A stretch of DNA of 64,000 bases from Vibrio maritimus (GTDB lineage: Bacteria; Pseudomonadota; Gammaproteobacteria; Enterobacterales; Vibrionaceae), in assembly GCF_021441885.1 (NCBI RefSeq), contig NZ_CP090438.1:1674001-1738000 (forward strand). The letters are read 5' to 3'. Position 1 is the stretch's first letter. Each line of letters starts with the position of its first letter. The translations under genes and the position numbers were made by a program. Below the pieces are notes generated by a model. It was not told where the DNA came from. It saw only the letters and a list, made by a program, of their open reading frames with translations, and did not search any database. Positions 7,500 to 16,014 of the stretch are shown in pieces.

Positions 7500-9215
7500 T
7501 TACATTGGGACGTTGGTAGTAATGATGCCAACGATGATTGGTCCCCATAGTGTGAGCAGTACGTTAGCTACTGCGTAAGTCACGGTGAAGGCGAATACTG
7601 GAGATGAGTTACCTGCTTTCTCTAGTAGCGCAGCAAATGCTGGGTTTGCGCTTCGACCACCACTTACGGCTGCTAGGCCTTCAATTGGGTTGCGAATTTT
7701 CAGTACGTAGTAAGACACGAAGAAACCGATGAACTGAGGAATCAATGTCACACCAAATCCTAGGAATAGAAGTGACAAGCCGTGTTCTTGGATTGTGCTT
7801 ACTGCTTGTGGACCTGCTTCTAGACCTACGATGCCGACGAAGATAGCCAGACCGAAGTCACGAAGGAAGTTAGATGCACCAACAGGGAACGAAGCCACAC
7901 TTGGTTTTTTGCTTCGTAGCCAGCCCATCATTAGACCAGAGATCAAACAGCCAGCACCTGAGCCGATAGTGACCGGAATGCCTGCAATCTTGAAGCTGAT
8001 CATGCCGATAAGAACACCTAGTGCCATACCAAGTCCGAACATGACGTAGTCAGTCACAACACTTGAGCCAAGGCGTTTACCAATGTTGCTTTCAACTTTG
8101 TTGATGTCTGTTGGTTTACCTGTCAACTGAATGATGTCGTTTTTCTGAACAACAAGGTTTTCAGTCACGTCAATAGAGTTGCCGCCACGGATGTAGTCTG
8201 TAACGTAAACACCGCGAAGAGCGTCTGCATTTGACTCTTGTTTAACCTGTTTAAGCGTTTTACCAATAAGCTTTTTGTCTGTTGCAATTAGCTGACGGTT
8301 TTCTTCGATAAGCGTGAATTTTTCATCTAGGTCGACAACTTCTTGGCCTAGGTGTTTCGCGAATTTGTTCACTGCTTTGCGACGGCCAGTGACAACAATA
8401 ACGTCACCTTCATTGATAGCTGTGAATTTCTCCAGCTCAATCTCTTTGCCGTCACGTTCGATAACTTCAATGGCAACGTCTACAAGCTTTTCGTTTACCT
8501 GAGCGATGGTTTTGCCATATACGCTGCAAGAGTTAGTCACTTGGAATGCGCGAGACTCTAGTTGTGAAATCGCGTTAAACTCACCTGGGTTGAGCTCAGG
8601 TTTGCCGCCAGACATTTTCTCAGCAAGCTTGATAGCTTCGCCGCGGATGTCCCATTTCATCATTGTTGGGATAATCCAAGTCACCATTAGGATTGGACCT
8701 AGGGAACCGAAGATGTATGTTACCGCGTAACCTACTGCAACGTTGGTTTGCATGATGTGCTTCGCTTCTTCAGTCACACCAGCTAACTTGCTGATTGCGT
8801 CACCAGCGGTACCGATGATTGCTGACTGAGTTAGACCACCCGCTGCAAGACCTGCTGCTGTACCACGGTCAAGGTCGAAGAACCACGCTGCCGCCAGAAC
8901 ACATAGAAGGCCTGAGACCGTCATTACAACAGCCGACATCAAAATGTTGATGGTTCTGAAGTTCAGTGCGCTAAAGAATTGCGGACCGCCTTGGAAACCT
9001 ACGGCATAAATAAATAGTGCGAAGAAAATACTCTTAACACCTGGGTCGATATGAACACCAAATTGACCAATTAATACGCCCATTAATAGTGTGCCTGCGA
9101 CACCACCAAGAACAAAGCGACCAATTGTTATTTTACCCACCAAATAACCTAGTGATAGGGTAATGAATAATGCAATAAATGGTGAGCTTTGAATTAAAGT
9201 ATGAACAAAGTCCAT
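7500..9215 (-). CDS. aspT: Aspartate:alanine antiporter AspT
   Basis: 571-residue inner-membrane exchanger of the aspartate:alanine exchanger (AAE) family. It has an N-terminal membrane block (about residues 8-185), a large cytosolic loop with two RCK/TrkA-C-like domains (about 205-375), and a C-terminal membrane block (about 385-570) containing AAVSGGRSANPAFAAL. AspT imports aspartate and exports alanine electrogenically; with AspD this makes a decarboxylation cycle that generates proton motive force and raises internal pH. The gene lies between two aspD copies, and a conserved upstream element begins 125 bases before its start. Confidence 0.95.
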   Translation of the reverse strand: MDFVHTLIQSSPFIALFITLSLGYLVGKITIGRFVLGGVAGTLLMGVLIGQFGVHIDPGVKSIFFALFIYAVGFQGGPQFFSALNFRTINILMSAVVMTVSGLLCVLAAAWFFDLDRGTAAGLAAGGLTQSAIIGTAGDAISKLAGVTEEAKHIMQTNVAVGYAVTYIFGSLGPILMVTWIIPTMMKWDIRGEAIKLAEKMSGGKPELNPGEFNAISQLESRAFQVTNSCSVYGKTIAQVNEKLVDVAIEVIERDGKEIELEKFTAINEGDVIVVTGRRKAVNKFAKHLGQEVVDLDEKFTLIEENRQLIATDKKLIGKTLKQVKQESNADALRGVYVTDYIRGGNSIDVTENLVVQKNDIIQLTGKPTDINKVESNIGKRLGSSVVTDYVMFGLGMALGVLIGMISFKIAGIPVTIGSGAGCLISGLMMGWLRSKKPSVASFPVGASNFLRDFGLAIFVGIVGLEAGPQAVSTIQEHGLSLLFLGFGVTLIPQFIGFFVSYYVLKIRNPIEGLAAVSGGRSANPAFAALLEKAGNSSPVFAFTVTYAVANVLLTLWGPIIVGIITTNVPM

Positions 9216-9582
9216 AATATAGCTCCAGTTGAGTTTACATAATTAATTAAGAGTCTTCCGTGAAAGCTGAGTTGCAATCTTTGCTAATCAAGCATCATTG
9301 TTGTCTTGATGCGGTAATAATAAGTTGATTCGTCATATTTAATAAATCACGTTTGTAGGATGAAGTCATCGTCAGTAGAGTTATAGTGGTTTTTTAATGA
9401 TCGATTTTGCCTAAATAGTTGATTTTGTGTTGTTAAATTGACCGCCTGGCAGTGGGGTTGATTCTTGATAAATATAAATTTTATTTAAAAATCTAGTACG
9501 TGTTGTTTGTGTAGGGAATAATCCAAGTGTATGTGTGCTAGCTGGAAGTGAGTTGGTGTTATATTATTAATGCGCTAGATAT
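9216..9582. other. Intergenic region upstream of aspT
   Basis: About 370 bases between the copy-2 aspD terminator and the aspT start, AT-rich and without a plausible gene. It holds the shared element at 9341-9359, inferred to be part of the aspT promoter region, and leaves a leader of about 125 bases. Nothing else was recognised. Confidence 0.6.
9341..9359 (-). promoter_or_regulatory. Conserved upstream element, aspT copy
   Basis: On the minus strand this reads CCTACA-AACGT-GATTTATT. The same two arms with a 5-base spacer occur upstream of aspD copy 2 and of the AaeXAB-like operon, in the same orientation and 103-146 bases before the start codon. It is inferred to be a regulator site or promoter core; the binding protein is unknown. 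Confidence 0.6.
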
Positions 9583-9611
9583 AAAAACGCCTCGCTAAAT
9601 AGCGAGGCGTT
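9583..9611 (-). terminator. Intrinsic terminator after aspD copy 2
   Basis: Perfect 11-bp stem AACGCCTCGCT / AGCGAGGCGTT with an AAAT loop, followed on the minus strand by a T run. It separates aspD copy 2 from aspT, so copy 2 is its own transcription unit. Confidence 0.87.
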
Positions 9612-9626
9612 GTCTGTGGGGTAAAA

Positions 9627-11213
9627 TTAGCTAGCGATGAACTCTGCATAGTACTCATCAAGTACGCGGCGAGTTTCACGACCAATCAACTCATACTCGT
9701 GGTGAGTTAGGTTAGCGAGTGATACACGTACTGATGCGTGTACCACATCGAAGCCTTTACCTGGAAGCAAGATAACACCAGTTTCGTGAGCAAGGCGGAA
9801 CAAGAAGTCTTTACCCTTGTTGCTTGCTTTGAACCACTCCACGAACTCGTCGCCGTACAGCTTGCCACCTAGGGTGTCTAGCTCTAGTAGTGTGTAGTAA
9901 TCCACACGGTCTTTGTCTTCTTCAACAGTGATGCCCATGTTTTCGTAAAGCGTGTTGAAGCGCTCACGGATGATGCGTTTACAAGCGTCTTTGTACTTGT
10001 CTTCTAGGTCCATTAGGCAGTTTAGAGAGAACATTGCCATTTGAACTTGTTGTGGTAGCGATAGACCAGCAGTGTGGTTTAGTGCTACTGCACGGCTGTC
10101 TGCAACGATACGGTCGATGAACTTAATGTCGCGCGGTGTTGGAGTCAGTGTTTTGTAACGGTCATCAAGCTGAAGCTGCTGTGCTTCTGGTAGTGCACGC
10201 ATCGCATCGTCAAACACGTTGTTGTCTTGAATCGCGATAGTGCCTAGACGCCAGCCTGTTGCACCGAAGTATTTTGAGAATGAGTACACACAAAGTGTGT
10301 TGTATGGCAGTTTTGCAAACAGCGATACAAAGTTATCTGCGAATGTGCCGTACACGTCATCGGTAATGATGAATAGGTCTTTACGCTTCTCTTCAACAAA
10401 TGAAGTTAGGCGGTCTAGCGTGTCGTCAGAGAACTTCACAGACGCTGGGTTAGCAGGGTTTACCACACACAGTAGTTTGATTTGCTCGTCAGCTAGCTTT
10501 TCAATCTCAGATTGAGGAAGCTGCCATGTTTTCTCGTCTAGACGGATTTCTACGATTTCCAGTTCGTACTCAGAAAGCTCTGGGATTTCTAGGTACGGAG
10601 TGAAGATAGGTGTAGTCAGTGCAACCTTGTCACCTTTCTTCAACAGACCATTGTGGAACATGGTTTGGAAGGTGTAGGTCATTGACGCCGTGCCGCCTTC
10701 AGTCGCGAATAGGTCAAAGTTAGTCGTAGTTGGCATAGGGCCGTACATCTCTTCTGCGATGTATTGCTTAACCACTTTTTCGATGTTCACAAGCATGCGA
10801 GGAGGAACAGGGTAGTTACAGCCAAGGAATGCTAGTATTAGCTCGTTTAGGAACTCTTGCTTGTCGATACCTAGACGGTCTTTCGCGTAGCTAAGTGCTT
10901 TTTCTAGGAAACGAACGCCTTCAGAGTCACCCGCTTTACCTACGAACGTATCGAAACGCTCAACGATGCCTTTACCATCTGGGATGCCGCCGAAGCCCGC
11001 ATCTAGGTAAGCGTAGTTGCGCTCAGCTTCTTGCATTGCGAAGTCACCTAAGCGAAGGAAAGCGTGACGAGGTAGCGTAGCTAGAAAGTTAGGGTTACCA
11101 CGGCCAGCATCCATCAGCATGCGGTCTGGAGTCGTTTTAGCCACTTCGATAAGTTTGTCTTTAAGTTCAAATGGGCTTAGGTTTTCGAATTGTGAGAAGT
11201 CGATATTAGACAT
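9627..11213 (-). CDS. aspD: Bifunctional aspartate transaminase/aspartate 4-decarboxylase, copy 2
   Basis: 528-residue second AspD, same orientation as copy 1 and upstream of aspT. The protein is identical apart from V126I and four changes in the last seven residues. PLP lysine K314 and all cofactor motifs are intact, so both copies should be active. DNA differences are scattered and mostly synonymous, while the sequences immediately outside the reading frames are unrelated. This pattern fits an old duplication kept uniform by gene conversion. It has its own terminator and a copy of the shared upstream element, so it can be expressed separately from aspT-aspD. Confidence 0.95.
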   Translation of the reverse strand: MSNIDFSQFENLSPFELKDKLIEVAKTTPDRMLMDAGRGNPNFLATLPRHAFLRLGDFAMQEAERNYAYLDAGFGGIPDGKGIVERFDTFVGKAGDSEGVRFLEKALSYAKDRLGIDKQEFLNELILAFLGCNYPVPPRMLVNIEKVVKQYIAEEMYGPMPTTTNFDLFATEGGTASMTYTFQTMFHNGLLKKGDKVALTTPIFTPYLEIPELSEYELEIVEIRLDEKTWQLPQSEIEKLADEQIKLLCVVNPANPASVKFSDDTLDRLTSFVEEKRKDLFIITDDVYGTFADNFVSLFAKLPYNTLCVYSFSKYFGATGWRLGTIAIQDNNVFDDAMRALPEAQQLQLDDRYKTLTPTPRDIKFIDRIVADSRAVALNHTAGLSLPQQVQMAMFSLNCLMDLEDKYKDACKRIIRERFNTLYENMGITVEEDKDRVDYYTLLELDTLGGKLYGDEFVEWFKASNKGKDFLFRLAHETGVILLPGKGFDVVHASVRVSLANLTHHEYELIGRETRRVLDEYYAEFIAS

Positions 11214-11359
11214 AGTTAATAACCTATAATTCAGTGTGTACGTAGATAGTTAATCTTGAGATGGTGGCAATAGTTCATTCACCATTCTTTGTTACATTCC
11301 AATGCGGGTAACGAGTACCTTGTCCTGATGAGAAAATATTAAGGTAAGAGTGAGAAATG

Positions 11360-11378
11360 AATAAATCGCTTTTGTAGG
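11360..11378 (-). promoter_or_regulatory. Conserved upstream element, aspD copy 2
   Basis: Minus strand CCTACA-AAAGC-GATTTATT, with both arms identical to the aspT element; the match also covers a nearby CGATG. It begins 146 bases before the start codon of aspD copy 2. Confidence 0.6.
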
Positions 11379-11439
11379 GTGAGTCCATCGGGTACGTGAA
11401 AATGCAAAAAAAAAGCTGCCATGTGGCAGCTTCTCAATA

Positions 11440-12798
11440 TTAATCGATATGTATTAGGTCTATATAAAACTTAGCGAGTGCTAAAGATAGAAAAACAAAA
11501 ATCACCATGATGAGCGGTGTTTGTATATCGAAGCTAGGCGTTAAATGCAGTGGTCCGTTGGTAAGAACAACAAGCATCTGTGGTCCTATCATTTTTTGCA
11601 GAGGTTGTTTAAAAAAGTCACAACCAATCGACATAACCATCAAGTTAGCAAAATAGAAAATGGCTATCTGCCATGCTTCCGTGAGTGAAGGTAGAATCAA
11701 CACAAACTGAAGCAAGACGAAAGTTGCAAAAATAATGAATCCTAAAATGACATTATTAATATAGGCTTTCGGCATCGAGGTCATCGCATTAGCCATGACA
11801 CAGGCAAGCATCGGGAAGATAGTTCCCCCGGGAATTGCCAAATATATCCAAAGCAGAAACGCCGAGATGATCACGCAAACATTTTGAGCGACGACCACTA
11901 ACCTTTGCTGATAGTTAGTGAATAACGTTAGACTGCGTTTAGTCTCTTTATAAAGAGTTTCGTCATCCCATGTAGAGTCTAGCACTAAAGTGTGCAAATC
12001 GTCGCGACTTAGTTCATCAATACTGTTTTTGTTGACAGTATTACCCAGCTCAGCGCATCGATGGCTGTGCCAATCTAAGTCAAACAATTCTGGTTGTTCT
12101 AATCTATCTGCCGACTCGATAAAAGACGCTAATACGATGCGATATTTATCGATGTTGCTTTTCAGGTCGTAACTTCCGTGTAGTGGCAGCGCAAGCAGCG
12201 ATTTTGCTCGTTCAATGTCCGCTCTAAGAGAATTGAGTTCGAGTTTCTTACCGTGGTCAAATCGATAGTCGACGATAATTTTTCGGTATTGTTTTACCAA
12301 AGTGGCAAACTGCTCGAAAATTAAGTCTTCCGTTTTTTCTGGCCATAGAAAGCTATAGACAAAGGTGAACACCAACACCCCGAGAATCGTTTCTTGTACT
12401 CGGGTAATTGCCATATTGAATGTCGTGACATTGTCAAAGTTGCCGACAAAAGCAATCAGAGTACATACGACGAATGCCATTTTGAATAGGTAACCGTGAT
12501 GCAGACAACCACCTAAATAGATAAGGATCGCGGCGACGGTTACGAAGGCTGTCACAAAGAGGGCTGGGTCTTGAGGAAACAAAGACACCAATATGAACGC
12601 TAGAATGGCACCAATACCAGCCCCTAGAATACGTTCTCGCCCCGTTTTCAAAGAATGACCAAAGGACTCGTGGGTAGAGAGAATGATAACGGTGGTCGCG
12701 GCCCAGTAGGGCTTTTCCCAACCAAACGATAACGCTAGCAAGAGTGCTAGCGGTACCGAAATAGCCAATTTTAGAGCATTATGCATATCAATCTTCAT
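11440..12798 (-). CDS. FUSC-family efflux membrane protein (AaeB-like)
   Basis: 452-residue inner-membrane protein of the FUSC/AaeB family, which exports aromatic acids and similar compounds together with an HlyD-type fusion protein. It has two hydrophobic blocks (about residues 8-160 and 310-450) around a cytosolic helical region. It is clearly shorter than E. coli AaeB (about 650 residues), mostly through a reduced middle region. The WAATTVIILSTHESFGHSLKTGRERILG stretch, split across the first loop, is the typical FUSC signature. The start codon is three bases beyond the HlyD stop, so the two are translated from one mRNA. Confidence 0.83.
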   Translation of the reverse strand: MKIDMHNALKLAISVPLALLLALSFGWEKPYWAATTVIILSTHESFGHSLKTGRERILGAGIGAILAFILVSLFPQDPALFVTAFVTVAAILIYLGGCLHHGYLFKMAFVVCTLIAFVGNFDNVTTFNMAITRVQETILGVLVFTFVYSFLWPEKTEDLIFEQFATLVKQYRKIIVDYRFDHGKKLELNSLRADIERAKSLLALPLHGSYDLKSNIDKYRIVLASFIESADRLEQPELFDLDWHSHRCAELGNTVNKNSIDELSRDDLHTLVLDSTWDDETLYKETKRSLTLFTNYQQRLVVVAQNVCVIISAFLLWIYLAIPGGTIFPMLACVMANAMTSMPKAYINNVILGFIIFATFVLLQFVLILPSLTEAWQIAIFYFANLMVMSIGCDFFKQPLQKMIGPQMLVVLTNGPLHLTPSFDIQTPLIMVIFVFLSLALAKFYIDLIHID

Positions 12799-12801
12799 GT
12801 T

Positions 12802-13677
12802 CTACTCTGCTTGTTGATGTTTACTCACTAAAACAGATGCCGTAGCACCGACGATAAGTTGGATGTCTTCTGGTGGCTTATCTAGTTTGATTTGCACCGG
12901 GATACGCTGCGCTAGACGGATCCATTGGAAGTTAGGGTTAACGTTCGGTAGTAAAAATGAACCGGTGCTGCCATCGGCTTTGGAAATACCATACCCCATG
13001 CTTCTAACATGACCCGCCAACGGGCGATCAGGGTGAGACATAAGCGTGACTTGAGCGAGCGAGCCAGTGCGAATGTGGCGAAGATCGGTCTCTTCAAAAA
13101 AGCCTTCAACCCAAAAACTGTCATCATCAATTAACGCGACAACCGGTTGGTTGGCTACCACCTGAGAACCTTCTTGAAGGTTTAAGTTAGTGATGTAACC
13201 GTCAGTTGGGGCAGTCACCGTTGTGAACTCAAGATTCAATGACGCTGACTCGTATCCAGCTTCAGCAGCTTTTACATTTGCGCGAGAAGTCTGCACGTCG
13301 TTGGCGAGGTTGTTGAGAGTCAAAACAGGGACTGCGCCAGGTTTGCGACGTTCAAGTTCTGCAGAACGCTTCTCTTCGTTAATAGCACGTTCAAGAAGTG
13401 CTTTAGCTTGAAGTAGGTTCGCGTACGCTTGATCTTTTGCTGCCTCAAAGGTGCTTGGGTCGATTTTAAACAGCACGTCACCTTTTTTGACGTGACTGTT
13501 GTCTTCAACATTGAGCTCGATTACTGGGCCGGTAACGCGAGGTGTGATCTGAATAATATCAGCGCGAACCTGACCATCCCGTGTCCATGGGTTCTCGATG
13601 TAACTTGCGTAGTTGTCATAGGTGAAATAACCAGCAATGGCCAAAACAGCAATAGTAGTGATGAGTTTCTTTAACAC
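12802..13677 (-). CDS. HlyD-family membrane fusion protein (AaeA-like)
   Basis: About 291-residue periplasmic adaptor. An N-terminal membrane anchor (residues 3-20) is followed by NPWTRDGQVRADIIQITPRV, typical of EmrA/AaeA proteins, a lipoyl/biotinyl half (VKKGDVLFKIDPSTFEAA), a coiled-coil hairpin and a second lipoyl half (TAPTDGYITNLNLQEGSQV). It links the FUSC pump to the outer membrane. The frame runs on to 13767, but GTG 13677 (LKKLITTIAVLA), preceded by AAAGG, fits the family start and leaves 19 bases after the DUF1656 gene. Confidence 0.87.
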   Translation of the reverse strand: MLKKLITTIAVLAIAGYFTYDNYASYIENPWTRDGQVRADIIQITPRVTGPVIELNVEDNSHVKKGDVLFKIDPSTFEAAKDQAYANLLQAKALLERAINEEKRSAELERRKPGAVPVLTLNNLANDVQTSRANVKAAEAGYESASLNLEFTTVTAPTDGYITNLNLQEGSQVVANQPVVALIDDDSFWVEGFFEETDLRHIRTGSLAQVTLMSHPDRPLAGHVRSMGYGISKADGSTGSFLLPNVNPNFQWIRLAQRIPVQIKLDKPPEDIQLIVGATASVLVSKHQQAE

Positions 13678-13696
13678 GGGAAAACCTTTCTTTGAA

Positions 13697-13921
13697 TTAC
13701 GACCAAACGATATATTTGTTGAGAAGAACCACGTAAACGGCTGCAATAGCAATCTCGACCAACGCATAACCAGCGAAGTATCGGTGCCATTTTCTGCGCA
13801 CGATGAACTTACTTGTTATTAGGGCTAGTAAATAACCGCATGCGCAGGTGAGCAGAAGAGGGGGGAAATAAATCCCGGCAAACTCAAGCTCGTGGGGCAT
13901 GCTGAACGACAGTTCATTCAT
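13697..13921 (-). CDS. DUF1656 membrane protein (AaeX-like)
   Basis: 74-residue protein with two transmembrane segments (about residues 18-36 and 48-68), the DUF1656/AaeX family. The N-terminal PHELEFAGIYFPPLL is the family hallmark. These proteins always accompany HlyD-FUSC efflux pairs; their precise role is unknown. The open frame extends upstream to 14026, but ATG 13921 (MNELSFSMP) gives the family length. First gene of the efflux operon. Confidence 0.85.
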   Translation of the reverse strand: MNELSFSMPHELEFAGIYFPPLLLTCACGYLLALITSKFIVRRKWHRYFAGYALVEIAIAAVYVVLLNKYIVWS

Positions 13922-14024
13922 AGTGTGATTCGCCTTTTTCAAATAGTAATTTCGTATCAGAAAAGGAAACGGAGAAGGAGCTGATACGTTGATGAAGTAA
14001 AGGTTAAATGGGAAGTGTCTTTTC

Positions 14025-14043
14025 AATAAATCGGTTATGTAGG
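14025..14043 (-). promoter_or_regulatory. Conserved upstream element, efflux operon copy
   Basis: Minus strand CCTACA-TAACC-GATTTATT, with the same arms and spacing as the aspT and aspD copy 2 elements. It begins 103 bases before the DUF1656 start and lies in the divergent region shared with the DJ-1/PfpI gene. Confidence 0.58.
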
Positions 14044-14164
14044 ATCGTACCCTCTGTTTTAGCTAACACTCTGTTCAACAAAGGATAGTTTGAGACGAAT
14101 AAGTTGAAATTTTCGCGGGAACTGAATAGTGTTGATAACAGGGTATTAACAAAGGACGGTTGAG

Positions 14165-14758
14165 ATGAACATTGGAATTTATATCTACAAAGACGTCGAG
14201 GTATTGGATTTCGCAGGTCCGTTCGAGGTGTTTTCTACGGCAAATCGATTTTTGCCTGATGAAGACAAGTGGAATGTGAGTTTACTGTCTAGCAGTCATG
14301 GTGAAGTAAGTGCCCGTGGAGGTTTTAATGTTCAGTCGGATTACTCAATCCTCAGCCACCCAAAGTTGGATGTGGTAGTCATCCCCGGCGGTATACATGA
14401 GCCAGAGATGACCAATGTGAAATCTATGGACTGGATCGCGAAAGTTTCCAAAGAGGCCGATCTAGTCTCTTCAGTGTGTACAGGCGCCTTTTTGCTAGCT
14501 CAAGCGGGGGTTATTACCGATCAAACTGTCACCACCCATTGGGAGGATCAAGGTGATTTGAAAGCAAAATTTCCTAACTTAACGGTTAAACCCGACGTTC
14601 GTTGGGTTGATCTCGGTCGTTTAGTAACATCTGGCGGAATATCAGCCGGTATAGATATGAGCTTGAGGCTCGTGGAAAAACTAAAAGGTAGGGAAATAGC
14701 ACTAAAAACGGCAAAACAGATGGAGTTTGAATGGAATGAGGACGGGGTTGTTTTATGA
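14165..14758 (+). CDS. DJ-1/PfpI family protein
   Basis: 197-residue protein of the class I glutamine amidotransferase-like DJ-1/PfpI superfamily, close to the InhA-like and ThiJ groups. The nucleophile-elbow cysteine is C105 in SSVCTGAFLLAQAG, with TTHWEDQ providing the conserved histidine and VIPGGIHEP the upstream loop. Members include isonitrile hydratases, glyoxalases and stress proteins, so the reaction is not assigned. Its stop overlaps the next start by four bases (ATGA), so the pair is translationally coupled. Confidence 0.85.
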   Translation: MNIGIYIYKDVEVLDFAGPFEVFSTANRFLPDEDKWNVSLLSSSHGEVSARGGFNVQSDYSILSHPKLDVVVIPGGIHEPEMTNVKSMDWIAKVSKEADLVSSVCTGAFLLAQAGVITDQTVTTHWEDQGDLKAKFPNLTVKPDVRWVDLGRLVTSGGISAGIDMSLRLVEKLKGREIALKTAKQMEFEWNEDGVVL

Positions 14759-15246
14759 CTTTAGTTATCAGAAAAGTTGAGATTCCCGTTACCGAGGAGT
14801 TAGTTAACCTCTATGTTGACGAAAGCCAACTCCCTTTTGTCGGTATTACTTCAGAAATTGTCCACGCGAGCTTATCTAAACCCTTAGAGACACAATGGGT
14901 CATCTATTCCAATGAAATAGCTGTAGGTTTCTTTTTACTCGACCAAGATTATGCCAACACGATGAAGGATGCGCCCGCTGGTGCGGTCGGCTTACGTGCA
15001 TACTTTATAGACCAACGCTATCAGGGTCTTGGCCTTGCGAAGTCGTCACTGAGTTTAATTACTGAGGAGTTCGATTCTTGGCTTAGCATAGCCCCGTGTG
15101 ACCTGTATTTAACAGTAAATTGCAAGAACACGATTGCCTATCAGCTGTACCAAAAGGTAGGTTTTGTGGACACAGGAGAACTGTATTTAGGCGGTGCGGC
15201 TGGTCCGCAGCACATTATGTGCTTCAAATCAAAGAAACCACGCTAG
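14755..15246 (+). CDS. GNAT family N-acetyltransferase
   Basis: 163-residue GNAT acyltransferase. The acetyl-CoA loop is at RYQGLGLAKSSLSLI near residue 92, and the C-terminal half has NCKNTIAYQLYQKVGFVDTGELY, the usual motif B region. The substrate is unknown. The four-base ATGA overlap with the DJ-1/PfpI gene shows coupled expression. Confidence 0.85.
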   Translation: MTLVIRKVEIPVTEELVNLYVDESQLPFVGITSEIVHASLSKPLETQWVIYSNEIAVGFFLLDQDYANTMKDAPAGAVGLRAYFIDQRYQGLGLAKSSLSLITEEFDSWLSIAPCDLYLTVNCKNTIAYQLYQKVGFVDTGELYLGGAAGPQHIMCFKSKKPR

Positions 15247-15330
15247 ATAGGACTATGATGCACGCTTCGTCTTTGACGGTGTGAACTATTTTGTCGTCGT
15301 TAACCTGCTTTTTTGTCGTGAGGTACTCAC

Positions 15331-16005
15331 TTGATTTCTAAATTGCCACGTTGGATTGAGTCAGGAGCTTTCATTCTTGCGCTACTTGCAGGGACGGTAA
15401 ACGCGGTAGGATTGATGGGATTTCAACATCAAGCGATCTCTCATCTATCGGGGACGGCGACACTGCTAGGTACGCAGCTTTTTAATGATTGGTCGGCGGC
15501 AGGGTATTTGTTTGCGATCGTCTTAAGCTTTTTAGCTGGTTCCGCTATCTCCGGGCTTTTCATCTCTAATGTATCGCTAAAGCTTGGCCGTCAATACGAA
15601 TGGCTACTTTGTATCGAGAGCTTGTTTTTATTTATTGCTGCCTATTTTCTCTTCCAAGGTTCGCACATGGGAACCTATTTCGCTTCGGCTGCATGTGGAC
15701 TACAAAATGCACTTGCGACAACTTTCAGCGGCGCAGTTGTCAGGACGACCCATGTAACTGGGATCGTGACTGACTTGGGCATCATGATTGGTTCTTCACT
15801 GCGTGGTGAACCCTTCGATAAACGAAAAGCGAAATTGTTTGTGACCATCGTTTTTGGTTTTGTTTTAGGGGGTATCGCAGGGGCTATGTTGTTCTATAAG
15901 CTGGCTTTTCTTTCACTTGCCGTACCTGCAACGGCTTGTATACTACTGGCTATCGTGTACCGAATTTACCGTAAGCGCATTGCTTACACGAACAGAGCGA
16001 ATTAA
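15331..16005 (+). CDS. YoaK family (DUF1275) membrane protein
   Basis: 224-residue inner-membrane protein with about six hydrophobic segments, resembling the DUF1275/YoaK family of unknown function. Family-like features are the N-terminal ALLAGTVNAVGLMGFQHQAISHLSGT and the central AACGLQNALATTFSGAVVRTTHVTGIVTDLG, split by a loop. The start is TTG 15331, with GAGGT seven bases upstream. It ends nine bases before the PhzF gene, implying co-transcription. Confidence 0.82.
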   Translation: MISKLPRWIESGAFILALLAGTVNAVGLMGFQHQAISHLSGTATLLGTQLFNDWSAAGYLFAIVLSFLAGSAISGLFISNVSLKLGRQYEWLLCIESLFLFIAAYFLFQGSHMGTYFASAACGLQNALATTFSGAVVRTTHVTGIVTDLGIMIGSSLRGEPFDKRKAKLFVTIVFGFVLGGIAGAMLFYKLAFLSLAVPATACILLAIVYRIYRKRIAYTNRAN

Positions 16006-16014
16006 GGAAAGAGA

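Noticed and set aside
6417..10515. Antisense reading frames of 91 residues in both aspD copies (6417-6692, 10240-10515)
   Set aside because: They appear twice only because the two aspD genes are almost identical, so the repetition is not independent evidence of coding.
5804..11213. Composite transposon formed by the two aspD copies
   Set aside because: The copies are direct repeats of a metabolic gene, with no transposase, no terminal inverted repeats and no target-site duplication.
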